DNA of 20,142 nt from Porticoccus sp. (GTDB taxonomy: Bacteria; Pseudomonadota; Gammaproteobacteria; Pseudomonadales; Porticoccaceae), in assembly GCA_002685455.1 (NCBI GenBank), contig NYXF01000037.1, positions 58,632-78,773 of the forward strand. The letters are read 5' to 3'. Below the pieces are notes generated by a model. It did not search any database. It was not told where the DNA came from and saw nothing but the letters and a program-made list of their open reading frames with translations. Positions 7,671 through 20,142 of this stretch are shown one piece after another. The stretch's first letter is position 1, and every line of letters starts with the position of its first letter. The position numbers and the translations under genes are program-made.

Positions 7671-8768
7671 ATGAAATTTAAGATATCACGTGAAGATTTG
7701 CTGCAGCCATTGCAACTAGTGGTCGGAGTTGTCGAAAGAAGACAAACGTTGCCGATATTATCTAATGTTTTAATTGTAGTTAAAGATGATCTTTTATCAA
7801 TGACTGGAACTGACCTTGAGGTTGAGATTGTTGGTCATGTAAAGCTTAAAGAATCTGAAACGGAAGGAGAAATAACTGTCCCAGCACGAAAATTAATGGA
7901 TATATGTCGATCTTTGCCTGAATCCAAAGAGATAACATTTAATGAACAGGACGGAAAGGTTCAAATCACCTGTGGGCGCAGTCGTTTTATGCTTTTGTCT
8001 CTTCCTGCCAAAGAATTCCCAAGTATAGACGAGCAAGGTACTGGAACTTCGTTCATTATAGATAATATAGAGATAAATAAATTAATTGCTGGGACATCTT
8101 TCTCTATGGCACAGCAAGACGTTCGCTATTATCTTAATGGTATGTTACTAGAACTTGACAATAATAGGGTCAGAGCAGTAGCCACAGACGGTCACCGCCT
8201 AGCAATGATGGATTCTGCCAAGATAGAATTAGATAGCGAAAATGTTCAAGCTATCATACCTAGGAAAGCTGTAATGGAACTATCCAGATTGTTACCAGAT
8301 AATGGGGAGGCAGCTATATCAATTAGCGATAACTATATGAAGGTAGTATCGACAGGCTTTCGCTTTACTACCAAACTTATTGATGGTGCTTATCCCGATT
8401 ATGATCAGGTTATACCCAAAGATGGCGATAAAAAAATGCTTGGAATGCGATCTGAATTGCTAAGTGGCTTTAGCAGAGCAGCTATTTTGTCAAATGAAAA
8501 ATATCGTGGAGTTAAGTTGTTAGTTAAAAAAGGGCTTCTTACCCTTGAGGCTAATAATCAGCAGGATGAAGCCAGGGAAGAAGTCATCGTAAAATATGAG
8601 TGTGATGATCTAGAACTTGGATTTAATGTTAGCTATATAATTGATATTCTTAATATTTTAACTGGCGAAGAAACCTGTTTTACTTTTTCCAATGCCGGAA
8701 GTAGCGTTCTGATCGAAGATTTAGCTGCTCCAAATTCCGTTTATGTTGTAATGCCAATGCGCCTCTAA
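7671..8768 (+). CDS. dnaN: DNA polymerase III beta sliding clamp
   Basis: DnaN forms the dimeric ring that holds DNA polymerase III and other enzymes on DNA. The product has 365 residues, one fewer than in E. coli. It shows the family opening MKFKISREDLLQPLQ, the RRQTLPILSNVL segment, TDGHRLAMMD in the middle domain, the LIDGAYPDYDQVIP segment, and the C-terminal YVVMPMRL that forms part of the partner-binding cleft. It lies between dnaA and recF in the standard order; recF begins 8 bases after its stop. The Shine-Dalgarno sequence is weak (TGGA at 7657-7660). A three-codon ATG-AGT-AAA-TGA frame overlaps the start codon. Confidence 0.98.
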   Translation: MKFKISREDLLQPLQLVVGVVERRQTLPILSNVLIVVKDDLLSMTGTDLEVEIVGHVKLKESETEGEITVPARKLMDICRSLPESKEITFNEQDGKVQITCGRSRFMLLSLPAKEFPSIDEQGTGTSFIIDNIEINKLIAGTSFSMAQQDVRYYLNGMLLELDNNRVRAVATDGHRLAMMDSAKIELDSENVQAIIPRKAVMELSRLLPDNGEAAISISDNYMKVVSTGFRFTTKLIDGAYPDYDQVIPKDGDKKMLGMRSELLSGFSRAAILSNEKYRGVKLLVKKGLLTLEANNQQDEAREEVIVKYECDDLELGFNVSYIIDILNILTGEETCFTFSNAGSSVLIEDLAAPNSVYVVMPMRL

Positions 8769-8776
8769 CTCACACT

Positions 8777-13020
<4,244 letters not shown>

Positions 13021-13030
13021 AATCTAGTAT

Positions 13031-13591
13031 TTATTTTTTAATATTACAAAAGTAATCTGCTACACCAGATAAGTTGTCGAAAACTTTTGCATTCTTTAAA
13101 ATTATATTATTTTGCTCCTTTAATCTCATTTCGGTAAACACACCTTTACCCGTACGAACTAAAATGGGAGTACACCTATGCGTAAGCCCAGCCTGAAGAT
13201 CTCGAAGACTATCCCCAACAATAGGCACCCCTGTAAGATTAATCTTTAGTTGGGTAGCTATGTCGTCTAAAAGTCCACTTGCCGGCTTCCTACAATTACA
13301 ATTATCTTCCGGTATATGGGGGCAAAAAAATATTCCATTCAGTGTAACGTTTGACTGAAATAATAATCTTTTAAGTTTAGCATGCATTGCATCGAGGGCA
13401 TTGTAGCTAAATAAACCCCGACCAATACCAGATTGATTGGTAGCAATTACGATTTTATATCCTGAGCGAAAAAGCCTTACAATAGCATCGATGCTTCCTG
13501 GTATAGGTTTCCATTCAGCTGCTGACTTGACATAAGCATCCGAGTCTTGATTTATCACGCCATCTCGATCAAGAATAATTAGTTTGATCAT
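13031..13591 (-). CDS. gmhB: D-glycero-beta-D-manno-heptose-1,7-bisphosphate 7-phosphatase
   Basis: GmhB removes the 7-phosphate from heptose bisphosphate in the ADP-heptose pathway for LPS inner core. The 186-residue protein is a HAD phosphatase. It has the nucleophile motif LDRDGVIN with Asp8 and Asp10, motif II in ATNQSGIGRG (about 50-59), and motif IV GDSLRDLQAG with Asp127 and Asp131. A zinc-binding set Cys90, His92, Cys98 and Cys100 is typical of GmhB, though the loop between the pairs is shorter than in E. coli. The start is ATG 13591 with AGGAAGG (13606-13600) 8 bases upstream. It lies 49 bases after glyS in the same operon. Related histidinol-phosphate phosphatases share the fold, but the position beside glyS and gyrB matches pseudomonad gmhB. 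Confidence 0.9.
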   Translation of the reverse strand: MIKLIILDRDGVINQDSDAYVKSAAEWKPIPGSIDAIVRLFRSGYKIVIATNQSGIGRGLFSYNALDAMHAKLKRLLFQSNVTLNGIFFCPHIPEDNCNCRKPASGLLDDIATQLKINLTGVPIVGDSLRDLQAGLTHRCTPILVRTGKGVFTEMRLKEQNNIILKNAKVFDNLSGVADYFCNIKK

Positions 13592-13640
13592 AAGATAAGC
13601 CTTCCTAATATTTCAAATCTTGATAAAACTAGTCGACCAT

Positions 13641-15725
13641 TTATTTCATTGGAGCCAAAAAAGATATGTCAGCTACTTCGAGAAACAGGGCCCTTAATTT
13701 CTGCAATATAACAAGACGATTCATTCGAATATCCTTATTATCAGCCATAACCATAACATCATCAAAAAATTTATCTACAGGTGTTGCGAGGCTGGATAAT
13801 AGTTTTAATATTAAAGAGTATGATCTTTCTTTAATGAATGGTTTGATTTTTTTCTCCAGTTCGCCTATTAATTTGGCTAATACTATTTCTGACGGTTCAA
13901 TCAAAAGCGATTCATTTAGTTGTTTCGGTACATTTTTTATAGAGTTCTTACTAAGTATATTTGAAACTCTTTTATTAGCACTTGCTAGGGATGCGCACTC
14001 CGGAAAACCTGAAAAAGTATTAACTGCATTTACGCGCTCATGTATGTCAAGTAGATTAGTAAGCTTTCTTGAAGCGACAGATAAAAAGACTACAGTTGGT
14101 ATATTTTTTTCTTCATATACATATTTTAAACGATCTATGATGTAAGTAAGTACTTGCTTGCAGGTTTCGTCTTCATTGTTTATGTGCTGTCTATGTCCGG
14201 CTGCCGCCCTTTTGAGTGCTTCGAAAAGGTCTACATTTATTTTATGTTCAATAATTATTCTTAATAAACCTAGACTAGAGCGACGAAGTGCAAAAGGATC
14301 TTTTGATCCAGTTGGCTGTTCTCCTATACCAAATATACCAGTTAATGTGTCAAGTCGATCAGTGAGAGCCAAAGCAACCCCGGTATTTGTTGCCGGTATA
14401 CTATCGCCTGAAAATTTTGGCATGTAGTGCTCTAAAATAGATTCAGCTACTTCATCTGCCTCTCCGTCATAAGAAGCATAATATTTACCCATTACTCCTT
14501 GAAGTGTTTCAAATTCATTAACCATATCTGTTACTAAATCTGATTTACATATCTCTGCAGCTCTAATTGAAAAAGCGTTATTAGCATTGACCAGAGGCGC
14601 TATGTATTTTATGAGAGAAACTAAACGAACTGTTTTCTCATATACTGAGCCTAATTTTTCTTGAAAAATAACAGTCTTAAGTGCCTCTCTCTTTTGCTGT
14701 AGTGTAGTTCTTTTATCTGACTCATAAAAAAAAGCAGCGTCGGATAACCTTGGCCGAATTACCCTCTCATTTCCGAGAATGATTTGGTCGGGATCTTTGC
14801 TTTCAATATTTGCAATTGTAATGAAAAGTGGAAGAAGCTTGCCATCAGCATCTACTAAGTGAAAATATTTTTGATGTTCTACCATTGAAGAGATTAAAGC
14901 TTCGTTTGGCACTGTTAAAAACTTTTTTTCAAAGCTTCCCATAAGTGCGATGGGCCACTCATTAAGGGCTGTTACTTCGTCTAGCAAAGCTTCGCCTATA
15001 ACGGCAGTACCGCCCACCTTTTTAGCAGTTTCTTCTACAGATGACCGGATAAGTTCTTTTCGCTCAAAAAAATCAGCTATTACATTAGCCTCTCGGAGGG
15101 TTTTTTGATACTCAAGTGGCGTATTTAATATAATTTTTTCCCCATTATGAAATCGATGACCATACGTAATATTGCTTGACTCTTGACCCATAATTTTTGA
15201 ATTTATAACTTTATTGCCAAAGAGGACTACGATCCATTGAATAGGGCGAACAAACTCAAGCACACTAGATCCCCAGCGCATATTTTTTTGGACAGGTAGC
15301 GAAGTGAGTGCTGATTCAATAATCTCTTTCGCTATTTTTACAGTTTTAGCACCAGCCATTTTTGATTTATAGCAAAGCTTCTCTTTGCCTTGTTCAATCT
15401 CGATCATGTCAAATAATGAATTTAATGGTATACCATTTTTTTTTGCAAACGCCTTACCAGCTTTAGAAGGGCTACCTTTTTTATCAAATGCAATTTCCTT
15501 AGGAGGGCCCCAAATAACGATTTCTTTAGTGGGGGCTTGTTCCTCTAAATCTTCAAGCAAAACAGCTATTCTTCTTGGCGTCGCAAAAACTTTTGATTTG
15601 TTAAATGAAAGAAAGTTACTATTAAAACCATTAATAATATGATCATGAAAAGCGTTAGCAAGTATCATAAGTGATTTTGGTGGAAGTTCCTCTGTGCCTA
15701 TTTCCACTAAAAAATCTGCCATCAT
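13641..15725 (-). CDS. glyS: Glycyl-tRNA synthetase beta subunit
   Basis: GlyS is the large tRNA-binding subunit of the heterotetrameric alpha2-beta2 glycyl-tRNA synthetase. The 694-residue product is close to the E. coli length of 689. It starts [19 protein letters not shown] and shows conserved [54 protein letters not shown] and [22 protein letters not shown] segments. A helical anticodon-binding domain follows to the C-terminus. Two adjacent Met codons could initiate (15725 or 15722), and GAGGAA (15736-15731) serves either. The first ATG overlaps the glyQ stop as ATGA, giving coupled production of the two subunits. Confidence 0.97.
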   Translation of the reverse strand: MMADFLVEIGTEELPPKSLMILANAFHDHIINGFNSNFLSFNKSKVFATPRRIAVLLEDLEEQAPTKEIVIWGPPKEIAFDKKGSPSKAGKAFAKKNGIPLNSLFDMIEIEQGKEKLCYKSKMAGAKTVKIAKEIIESALTSLPVQKNMRWGSSVLEFVRPIQWIVVLFGNKVINSKIMGQESSNITYGHRFHNGEKIILNTPLEYQKTLREANVIADFFERKELIRSSVEETAKKVGGTAVIGEALLDEVTALNEWPIALMGSFEKKFLTVPNEALISSMVEHQKYFHLVDADGKLLPLFITIANIESKDPDQIILGNERVIRPRLSDAAFFYESDKRTTLQQKREALKTVIFQEKLGSVYEKTVRLVSLIKYIAPLVNANNAFSIRAAEICKSDLVTDMVNEFETLQGVMGKYYASYDGEADEVAESILEHYMPKFSGDSIPATNTGVALALTDRLDTLTGIFGIGEQPTGSKDPFALRRSSLGLLRIIIEHKINVDLFEALKRAAAGHRQHINNEDETCKQVLTYIIDRLKYVYEEKNIPTVVFLSVASRKLTNLLDIHERVNAVNTFSGFPECASLASANKRVSNILSKNSIKNVPKQLNESLLIEPSEIVLAKLIGELEKKIKPFIKERSYSLILKLLSSLATPVDKFFDDVMVMADNKDIRMNRLVILQKLRALFLEVADISFLAPMK

Positions 15726-16666
15726 TTTTGTTCCTCAGCAGTTCTTATTGCCCTATCCGCCATTTCCTTTGATGCAAGCGGAAAGCCAAGCTTGTGTCTA
15801 GAATTAAAATATGCTTTTGCGACGGCCTTTGCCAAGGTTCGTATGCGTAAAATATATCTTTGTCTTTCTGTAACTGAGATTGCATGCCTCGCATCGAGAA
15901 GATTAAATACATGTGAAGCTTTCATGACCATTTCATATCCTGGCAGTGGGAGCCCTTTTTCTACAAGTTGTTTGCAATCAAATTCAAGTTTATCAAACAT
16001 TTTTTTTAGAAAACAAACATCAGCTTCTTCATAATTATAAGCTGACATCTCAACTTCGTTTTGGTGAAATACATCTCCATAGGTCAACTTGCCGTTGGAC
16101 CCTGCACTCCACATCAAATCGTAAACACTATTCACACCTTGAAGATGCATAGCAATTCGTTCAAGACCATATGTAATCTCTCCTGCAACTGGGAAGCATT
16201 CAAGACCCCCAACTTGCTGGAAATAAGTAAACTGCGTTACTTCCATACCATTCAGCCATACTTCCCACCCAAGCCCCCATGCCCCAAGTGAAGGTGACTC
16301 CCAATTATCCTCAACAAAACGTATATCATGGATTTTAGTATCAATACCCAGCATTTCTAGCGAATTTAAGTAAACCTCCTGTATATTTTTGGGAGATGGT
16401 TTTAGAACAACTTGAAATTGATAGTAATGTTGAAGTCGATTGGGATTTTTTCCATACCTCCCATCAGTTGGTCTTCTGCAGGGTTGGACATAAGCGCAGT
16501 TCCAAGTCTCTGGCCCTATAGCACGCAAAAAAGTAGCTGGATGAAAGGTACCCGCTCCTATTTCCATATCTAGCGGTTGCAAAATTACGCATCCATGATC
16601 AGACCAAAATTTTTGCAAGGATAAGATTAATCCCTGGAATGAAGAATCTTTTTCGGAATGTAACAC
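15722..16666 (-). CDS. glyQ: Glycyl-tRNA synthetase alpha subunit
   Basis: GlyQ is the catalytic class II subunit that forms glycyl-adenylate and charges tRNA-Gly with GlyS. The 314-residue product slightly exceeds the usual length of about 300 because of a few extra N-terminal residues. Diagnostic segments are [34 protein letters not shown] near the N-terminus, [55 protein letters not shown] and [12 protein letters not shown]. The start is GTG at 16666, supported by AAGGGG on the minus strand (16680-16675) 8 bases upstream. It leads the operon glyQ-glyS-gmhB-plsC and overlaps glyS by 4 bases. Confidence 0.97.
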   Translation of the reverse strand: MLHSEKDSSFQGLILSLQKFWSDHGCVILQPLDMEIGAGTFHPATFLRAIGPETWNCAYVQPCRRPTDGRYGKNPNRLQHYYQFQVVLKPSPKNIQEVYLNSLEMLGIDTKIHDIRFVEDNWESPSLGAWGLGWEVWLNGMEVTQFTYFQQVGGLECFPVAGEITYGLERIAMHLQGVNSVYDLMWSAGSNGKLTYGDVFHQNEVEMSAYNYEEADVCFLKKMFDKLEFDCKQLVEKGLPLPGYEMVMKASHVFNLLDARHAISVTERQRYILRIRTLAKAVAKAYFNSRHKLGFPLASKEMADRAIRTAEEQK

Positions 16667-16696
16667 TTAGATTTCCCCTTTGATATAATATTATCA

Positions 16697-16725
16697 ATTA
16701 TAAAGCTACAAACCACGAATAGTAA
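16697..16725 (-). promoter_or_regulatory. Candidate sigma-70 promoter for glyQ operon
   Basis: On the minus strand a perfect TATAAT (16702-16697) is preceded after 17 bases by a poor -35, TTACTA (16725-16720; 3 of 6). Transcription would start near 16690 and leave a leader of about 24 bases containing the AAGGGG ribosome site. The rest of the 186-base spacer between dctM and glyQ shows no gene and no clear dctM terminator. Confidence 0.35.
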
Positions 16726-16852
16726 GCATTTAAAAAATTAAACCTCAATACTGGAATAAGGGCCTTCCTATATTTTTAAGATAAGTTCTATTTGGGGGGT
16801 CTGCTGAACGTTGATCTCATGTTACAAGAAGACATAGTCATCAAACTAGCCA

Positions 16853-18223
16853 TCATCTGTTACTTAATGATGGTAGCCATGTAGCAATCGATGGCCAAAA
16901 AGATAAAAGCATCATAAGCAATATCTGTATCGCTATGAAGGGCATAACCCCCTTATAAATATCCCCTGTTTTTATGGCCTTGGGTGCGACACCTCTTAGG
17001 TAAAATAATGCAAAACCAAATGGCGGTGTTAAAAAAGATGTCTGTAAATTTATAGCTATCATAATTCCTAGCCAGATTGGATCAAGACCCATTCCAAGGA
17101 GGGCTGGAGCTATGATTGGGACTACTACATACGTTATTTCTATAAAATCAAGAATGAATCCTAGAAGAAATATCAGCAACATAACTAAAAATGTAGCTCC
17201 AAATAGACCCCCAGGGATATTTTTTAATAGACCTTCTGCTAGCTCATCTCCACCAAAGCCACGAAAAACAAGAGAAAATATAGATGCTCCAATTAATATT
17301 AGGAAAATCATAGAGGTGATTTCGGTAGTTTTTTGGGTTACTTTTTTTAACAAAGCATATGAAAGCCTATTAGCATTATAGGTGAGAAAAATTGCTCCAA
17401 TTGCTCCTATACCGGCGGCTTCAGTGGGAGTGGCTAAACCTAATAGGATAGACCCTAGAACTGAAAAAATCAGTATTACAGGCGGCATTAAAGGTTTAAG
17501 TAGCTGAAAAAAACTATTTTTTATTTTTTGTTCAGTAAAAATTGGTGTAGATTGTGGTTCAAAACGTGCGACAAGCATCAAATAAGCTATATACATGATT
17601 ATTAACAGCATTCCTGGGACAACTGCACCTAAGAAAAGATCACCAACGGATATAGCTCTTGGAGCAAAAATTCCCTGAGCAAGCTGGGCTTGCTGATAAG
17701 AATTTGCAATGATGTCACCCAGTAGCACTAAAGCGATTGATGGCGGGATGATTTGTCCAAGAGTCCCAGTCGCACAAATAGTCCCAGATGCTAGAGAAGG
17801 AGAATACCCCTGTTTAAGCATAGTAGGTAAAGAAATCAGCCCCATAGTTACTACGGTTGCGCCAACAATTCCTGTGCTAGCAGCCAACAGCATACCGACT
17901 ACAACAACCGATATACCAAGCCCGCCTTTAAAATTTCTCAATAATTGAGACATACTATTCAGTAGGTTTTCAGCTAATCTAGACTTTTCTAGCATTACAC
18001 CCATAAAAATAAATAATGGAACTGCTATTAGGACAGCATTATCAATTATTCCGTATAATCGATTTGGCAAAGCATGCAAAAAATCCATATCGAAGATGTT
18101 AATTACGTTACCATATAGTGCGAATAAAAGTGCAGTTCCTGCCAATGAAAAAGCGACAGAGTAACCCGCCATCATTATTATACAAACAGAAGCAAACATA
18201 ATTATAGGAATGTATTCAAGCAT
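16853..18223 (-). CDS. dctM: TRAP transporter large permease subunit (DctM family)
   Basis: DctM is the ion-coupled membrane subunit of tripartite (TRAP) carriers, which usually import organic acids or similar solutes. The 456-residue product is almost entirely hydrophobic, with about 12 membrane segments. It shows the family pattern IAVPLFIFMGVMLEKSRLAENLLN near residue 65, GAT-rich repeats such as STGIVGATVVTMGLISLPTML, SGTICATGTLGQIIPPSIALVLLGD, and a second-half LATPTEAAGIGAIGA repeat. The length fits the subgroup with a longer mid-loop (about 170-240). AGAGG (18237-18233) lies 9 bases before the ATG. It overlaps dctQ by 8 bases. No binding-protein gene is adjacent, so the substrate cannot be inferred. 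Confidence 0.93.
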   Translation of the reverse strand: MLEYIPIIMFASVCIIMMAGYSVAFSLAGTALLFALYGNVINIFDMDFLHALPNRLYGIIDNAVLIAVPLFIFMGVMLEKSRLAENLLNSMSQLLRNFKGGLGISVVVVGMLLAASTGIVGATVVTMGLISLPTMLKQGYSPSLASGTICATGTLGQIIPPSIALVLLGDIIANSYQQAQLAQGIFAPRAISVGDLFLGAVVPGMLLIIMYIAYLMLVARFEPQSTPIFTEQKIKNSFFQLLKPLMPPVILIFSVLGSILLGLATPTEAAGIGAIGAIFLTYNANRLSYALLKKVTQKTTEITSMIFLILIGASIFSLVFRGFGGDELAEGLLKNIPGGLFGATFLVMLLIFLLGFILDFIEITYVVVPIIAPALLGMGLDPIWLGIMIAINLQTSFLTPPFGFALFYLRGVAPKAIKTGDIYKGVMPFIAIQILLMMLLSFWPSIATWLPSLSNR

Positions 18224-18788
18224 CTGGCGCGCCCTCTACTTCACTTTTGTTTTTATCAAATAGAAATAAAGAATTTTTTATAACTTCAGAAACCCCCTGT
18301 AGTAAAATACATGCAGGCATAGTTATTAATAATGTTTTCAATAGATATATATATGGTAGGCCACCTGCCTCCCTTGAAACTTCTCGTATAAACCAACTGC
18401 TTATTACGTAATCCCAGCTGAGAGTTAAAATTACAATGCAAACGGGCATCAAGAACACTAATGTACCTAATATTTGAATTATCGCCTGAGTATGGGGACT
18501 GAACTTCTGGTAAAAAATATCGATACTAACATGCCCTTTTCTCTTTAATGTAAAAGCTGCTCCCATCAAAAAAACCAGCGCATGCAAGTAGGTTAAAGAT
18601 TCTTGTAAAGCGATTGACCCGACTTCAAAAAAATAACGCATGAAAACTATTAACCCCGTTAAAAAAATCATTAAGAGGGTTGCCCATGAAATTATACAAC
18701 CTGTCCACTCAGTAAAATTATCAATACTCGTTGGTAGCTTTCGAACATAGGAGTTAAATTTACAGTTGATTAGATTTTTAATACTCAT
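18216..18788 (-). CDS. dctQ: TRAP transporter small permease subunit (DctQ family)
   Basis: DctQ is the four-helix subunit that pairs with DctM. The 190-residue product has hydrophobic segments at about residues 31-52, 64-78, 104-124 and 145-166. It contains LQESLTYLHALVFLMGAAFTLKRKGHVSIDIFY, the recognisable DctQ core including the basic KRKGHVSIDI stretch. Its stop lies inside dctM (8-base overlap), implying coupled translation. Upstream it faces pstS across 111 bases that contain a Pho box. No strong Shine-Dalgarno sequence was seen. A DctP-type periplasmic binding protein is absent from both flanks within the window. Confidence 0.92.
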   Translation of the reverse strand: MSIKNLINCKFNSYVRKLPTSIDNFTEWTGCIISWATLLMIFLTGLIVFMRYFFEVGSIALQESLTYLHALVFLMGAAFTLKRKGHVSIDIFYQKFSPHTQAIIQILGTLVFLMPVCIVILTLSWDYVISSWFIREVSREAGGLPYIYLLKTLLITMPACILLQGVSEVIKNSLFLFDKNKSEVEGAPDA

Positions 18789-18829
18789 GATATGCGTATA
18801 TTTTACCAGTCAATTATCATTTATTGATT

Positions 18830-18863
18830 TTGTCATATTACTGTCATATGTGTAGATTAAAAT
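18830..18863 (+). promoter_or_regulatory. Pho box and -10 element of pstS promoter
   Basis: TTGTCAT (18830-18836), a 4-base spacer and CTGTCAT (18841-18847) form a PhoB direct repeat matching CTGTCAT-N4-CTGTCAT at 13 of 14 repeat positions. Ten bases after the second repeat is TAAAAT (18858-18863; 5 of 6 to TATAAT), the spacing expected where the Pho box replaces the -35 element. Transcription would start near 18870, 30 bases before pstS. This indicates induction by phosphate starvation through PhoR-PhoB. Confidence 0.85.
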
Positions 18864-18899
18864 TGTTTTTATAAAATAAAACATCATAGGAGATCCAAT

Positions 18900-20018
18900 A
18901 TGGGAATTAATAGTATCAAAAATTATATTATCGTTGTTTGCCTACTTTTTTTTAGCTCTACTCTGTGCGCCGCATCTCGTGACTATATCAGTGTTGTAGG
19001 ATCTTCAACAGTATACCCTTTTGCCACAGTGGTGGCAGAGCGCTTTGGAAAAAATACTGGTAGTCTGACACCTAAAATAGAATCTACTGGTTCAGGTGGT
19101 GGAATGAAGCTATTTTGTTCTGGCATTGGTACAAAATACCCAGATATTACAAATTCATCAAGACGAATAAAAGAATCTGAGTTTAAGAAATGCCAAGATA
19201 ACGGTGTAACGGAAATCGTCGAAGTTCTTATCGGTTACGACGGCATTGTATTGTCAAATTCTATTCAATCAAAAAAAATGAATTTAACACGTAAAGATAT
19301 TTATTTAGCTTTGGCAGACAAAATTCCAAATTCAAACGGCAAATTGGTAAAAAATCCAAATAAAACCTGGCAGGATGTTAATCCTTCATTACCGGACAAA
19401 GCAATTGTCGTGATCGGTCCTCCACCCACGTCTGGAACTCGTGATGCTTTTGTAGAGCTTGCAATGGAAGGCGGAGCTAAAAGCTTCAAAGCTCTCAAAG
19501 CTTTAAGAGAAAGCAAGGATAGCAATAAAATTATAGAGATGATGAGAGATCTCGATATACCTGCGAGTGCTTTTAACGAGAAGGGTAAGAAAGTTTTTAA
19601 GGCAATCACTCATGCTATTCGCGAGGATGGCGCCTATATAGAGGCTGGTGAAAACGATAACTTGATTATTCAGAAATTAGAAGCTAATCCAGATGCATTA
19701 GGTATATTTGGATATTCTTTTTTAGATCAAAATAGTGACAAAGTTCAAGGCTCAACAGTTGAGTTAATAGAACCTACATTTGAAAGTATAGCTGACAAAA
19801 GTTATTCGATAGCACGTCCCTTATACTTTTATATTAAAAAAGCACATATAAACGTTGTACCTCGAATTGCTGACTATGCTGTAGAATTTAGTAGTGAAAA
19901 AGCATGGGGTCCAGAGGGATATTTAGCTGATAAGGGTATGATTCCTATGAATAAAGATTTACGATCTAAGTTTTCAGACGACATAAGAAACATGACAATA
20001 ATGAAAAGTCTGGAATAA
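18900..20018 (+). CDS. pstS: Phosphate ABC transporter substrate-binding protein PstS
   Basis: PstS is the periplasmic phosphate-capturing subunit of the high-affinity PstSCAB importer. The 372-residue product has a Sec signal peptide: a basic N-region, a hydrophobic core at about residues 9-22, and a likely cleavage after CAA (23-25), with no lipobox. The mature protein starts with DYISVVGSSTVYPF. Further ligand-loop motifs are ESTGSGGGMKLF, SSRRIK, GYDGIVLS and PPPTSGTRDAF. AGGAG (18888-18892) lies 7 bases before the ATG. A Pho box upstream and a strong terminator 92 bases downstream frame it as a single-gene unit within the window. pstCAB are not seen and may lie beyond the right edge. Confidence 0.95.
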   Translation: MGINSIKNYIIVVCLLFFSSTLCAASRDYISVVGSSTVYPFATVVAERFGKNTGSLTPKIESTGSGGGMKLFCSGIGTKYPDITNSSRRIKESEFKKCQDNGVTEIVEVLIGYDGIVLSNSIQSKKMNLTRKDIYLALADKIPNSNGKLVKNPNKTWQDVNPSLPDKAIVVIGPPPTSGTRDAFVELAMEGGAKSFKALKALRESKDSNKIIEMMRDLDIPASAFNEKGKKVFKAITHAIREDGAYIEAGENDNLIIQKLEANPDALGIFGYSFLDQNSDKVQGSTVELIEPTFESIADKSYSIARPLYFYIKKAHINVVPRIADYAVEFSSEKAWGPEGYLADKGMIPMNKDLRSKFSDDIRNMTIMKSLE

Positions 20019-20110
20019 TTGGAGTCTCTTGCCCACCCCTTTGTTATAGTCTGCTTTGGTATTTCCCAGAGAGATTGCAAAAAAAATTTGCTTATTATTA
20101 TGATAATATC

Positions 20111-20142
20111 CGGCTTGTGAGTATACTCATGAGCCGTTTTTT
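20111..20142 (+). terminator. Rho-independent terminator downstream of pstS
   Basis: An 11-base-pair stem (20111-20121 with 20126-20136) closes a TATA loop. It pairs GGC-rich ends with two internal G-U wobbles and runs directly into at least six T residues at the window edge. In binding-protein genes at the head of ABC operons such hairpins often only attenuate downstream expression, so pstCAB could still follow. The 92 bases between the pstS stop and the hairpin hold no convincing gene. Confidence 0.8.

Noticed and set aside
7663..7674. Three-codon frame ATG-AGT-AAA-TGA overlapping the dnaN start
   Set aside because: It could couple initiation at dnaN, but it has no good ribosome site and such tiny frames arise readily by chance.
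7684..7699. CACGTG core in dnaN as a third parS site
   Set aside because: Outside the CACGTG core and a few neighbours the match to the parS consensus is lost, unlike the two sites in recF.
16850..16873. Inverted repeat CCATCAT/ATGATGG at the dctM stop
   Set aside because: A seven-pair stem with a 10-base loop and no T-run on the minus strand downstream does not look like a terminator.
19874..20080. 68-codon minus-strand frame over the pstS 3' end
   Set aside because: Most of it is antisense to pstS coding sequence. There is no recognisable domain or promoter.

Overview
The window is the chromosomal replication-origin neighbourhood of an AT-rich gammaproteobacterium (G+C looks like the high 30s percent by eye). 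The run dnaA-dnaN-recF-gyrB, followed on the opposite strand by a lysophospholipid acyltransferase gene, gmhB, glyS and glyQ, is the gene order of Pseudomonas and its marine relatives. The RpmH, YidC, DnaA and GyrB sequences are also gammaproteobacterial in style. The low G+C suggests a marine or host-associated member of that broad group, but I cannot name a genus.

Layout. Positions 1-1480 (minus strand) hold the 5' three quarters of mnmG, cut by the left window edge. Positions 1481-1962 are an AT-rich, gene-free region with DnaA-box-like sites and divergent promoter candidates. Next come rpmH, rnpA, yidD, yidC and mnmE, tightly packed on the plus strand (1963-5872). A second gene-free region with DnaA boxes (5873-6206) precedes dnaA, dnaN, recF and gyrB (6207-12308). 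Two parS-type palindromes lie inside recF. gyrB overlaps, tail to tail, a minus-strand operon glyQ-glyS-gmhB-plsC (16666 down to 12292). A minus-strand TRAP transporter pair, dctQ-dctM (18788 down to 16853), follows without a solute-binding protein gene. It is divergent from a plus-strand phosphate-binding protein gene, pstS (18900-20018), which has a clear Pho box and a strong hairpin terminator at the window end.

How it fits together. The core genes cover replication initiation and elongation (DnaA, beta clamp, RecF, GyrB), tRNA wobble modification (MnmE with MnmG), RNase P protein, ribosomal protein L34, membrane protein insertion (YidD, YidC), glycyl-tRNA synthesis, a heptose phosphatase of the LPS pathway and phospholipid acylation. 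The right end is nutrient uptake: a TRAP carrier and phosphate-starvation-controlled phosphate capture.

Most notable points. (1) The rpmH-to-mnmE block is flipped relative to the usual arrangement, in which rpmH diverges from dnaA and mnmE is followed co-directionally by mnmG. As a result, origin-like DNA is found at both ends of the block. (2) Two near-perfect or perfect parS palindromes are embedded in recF. (3) A textbook Pho box lies upstream of pstS. I saw no mobile element, CRISPR array, tRNA or rRNA gene, and no evidence of a wholly new system.
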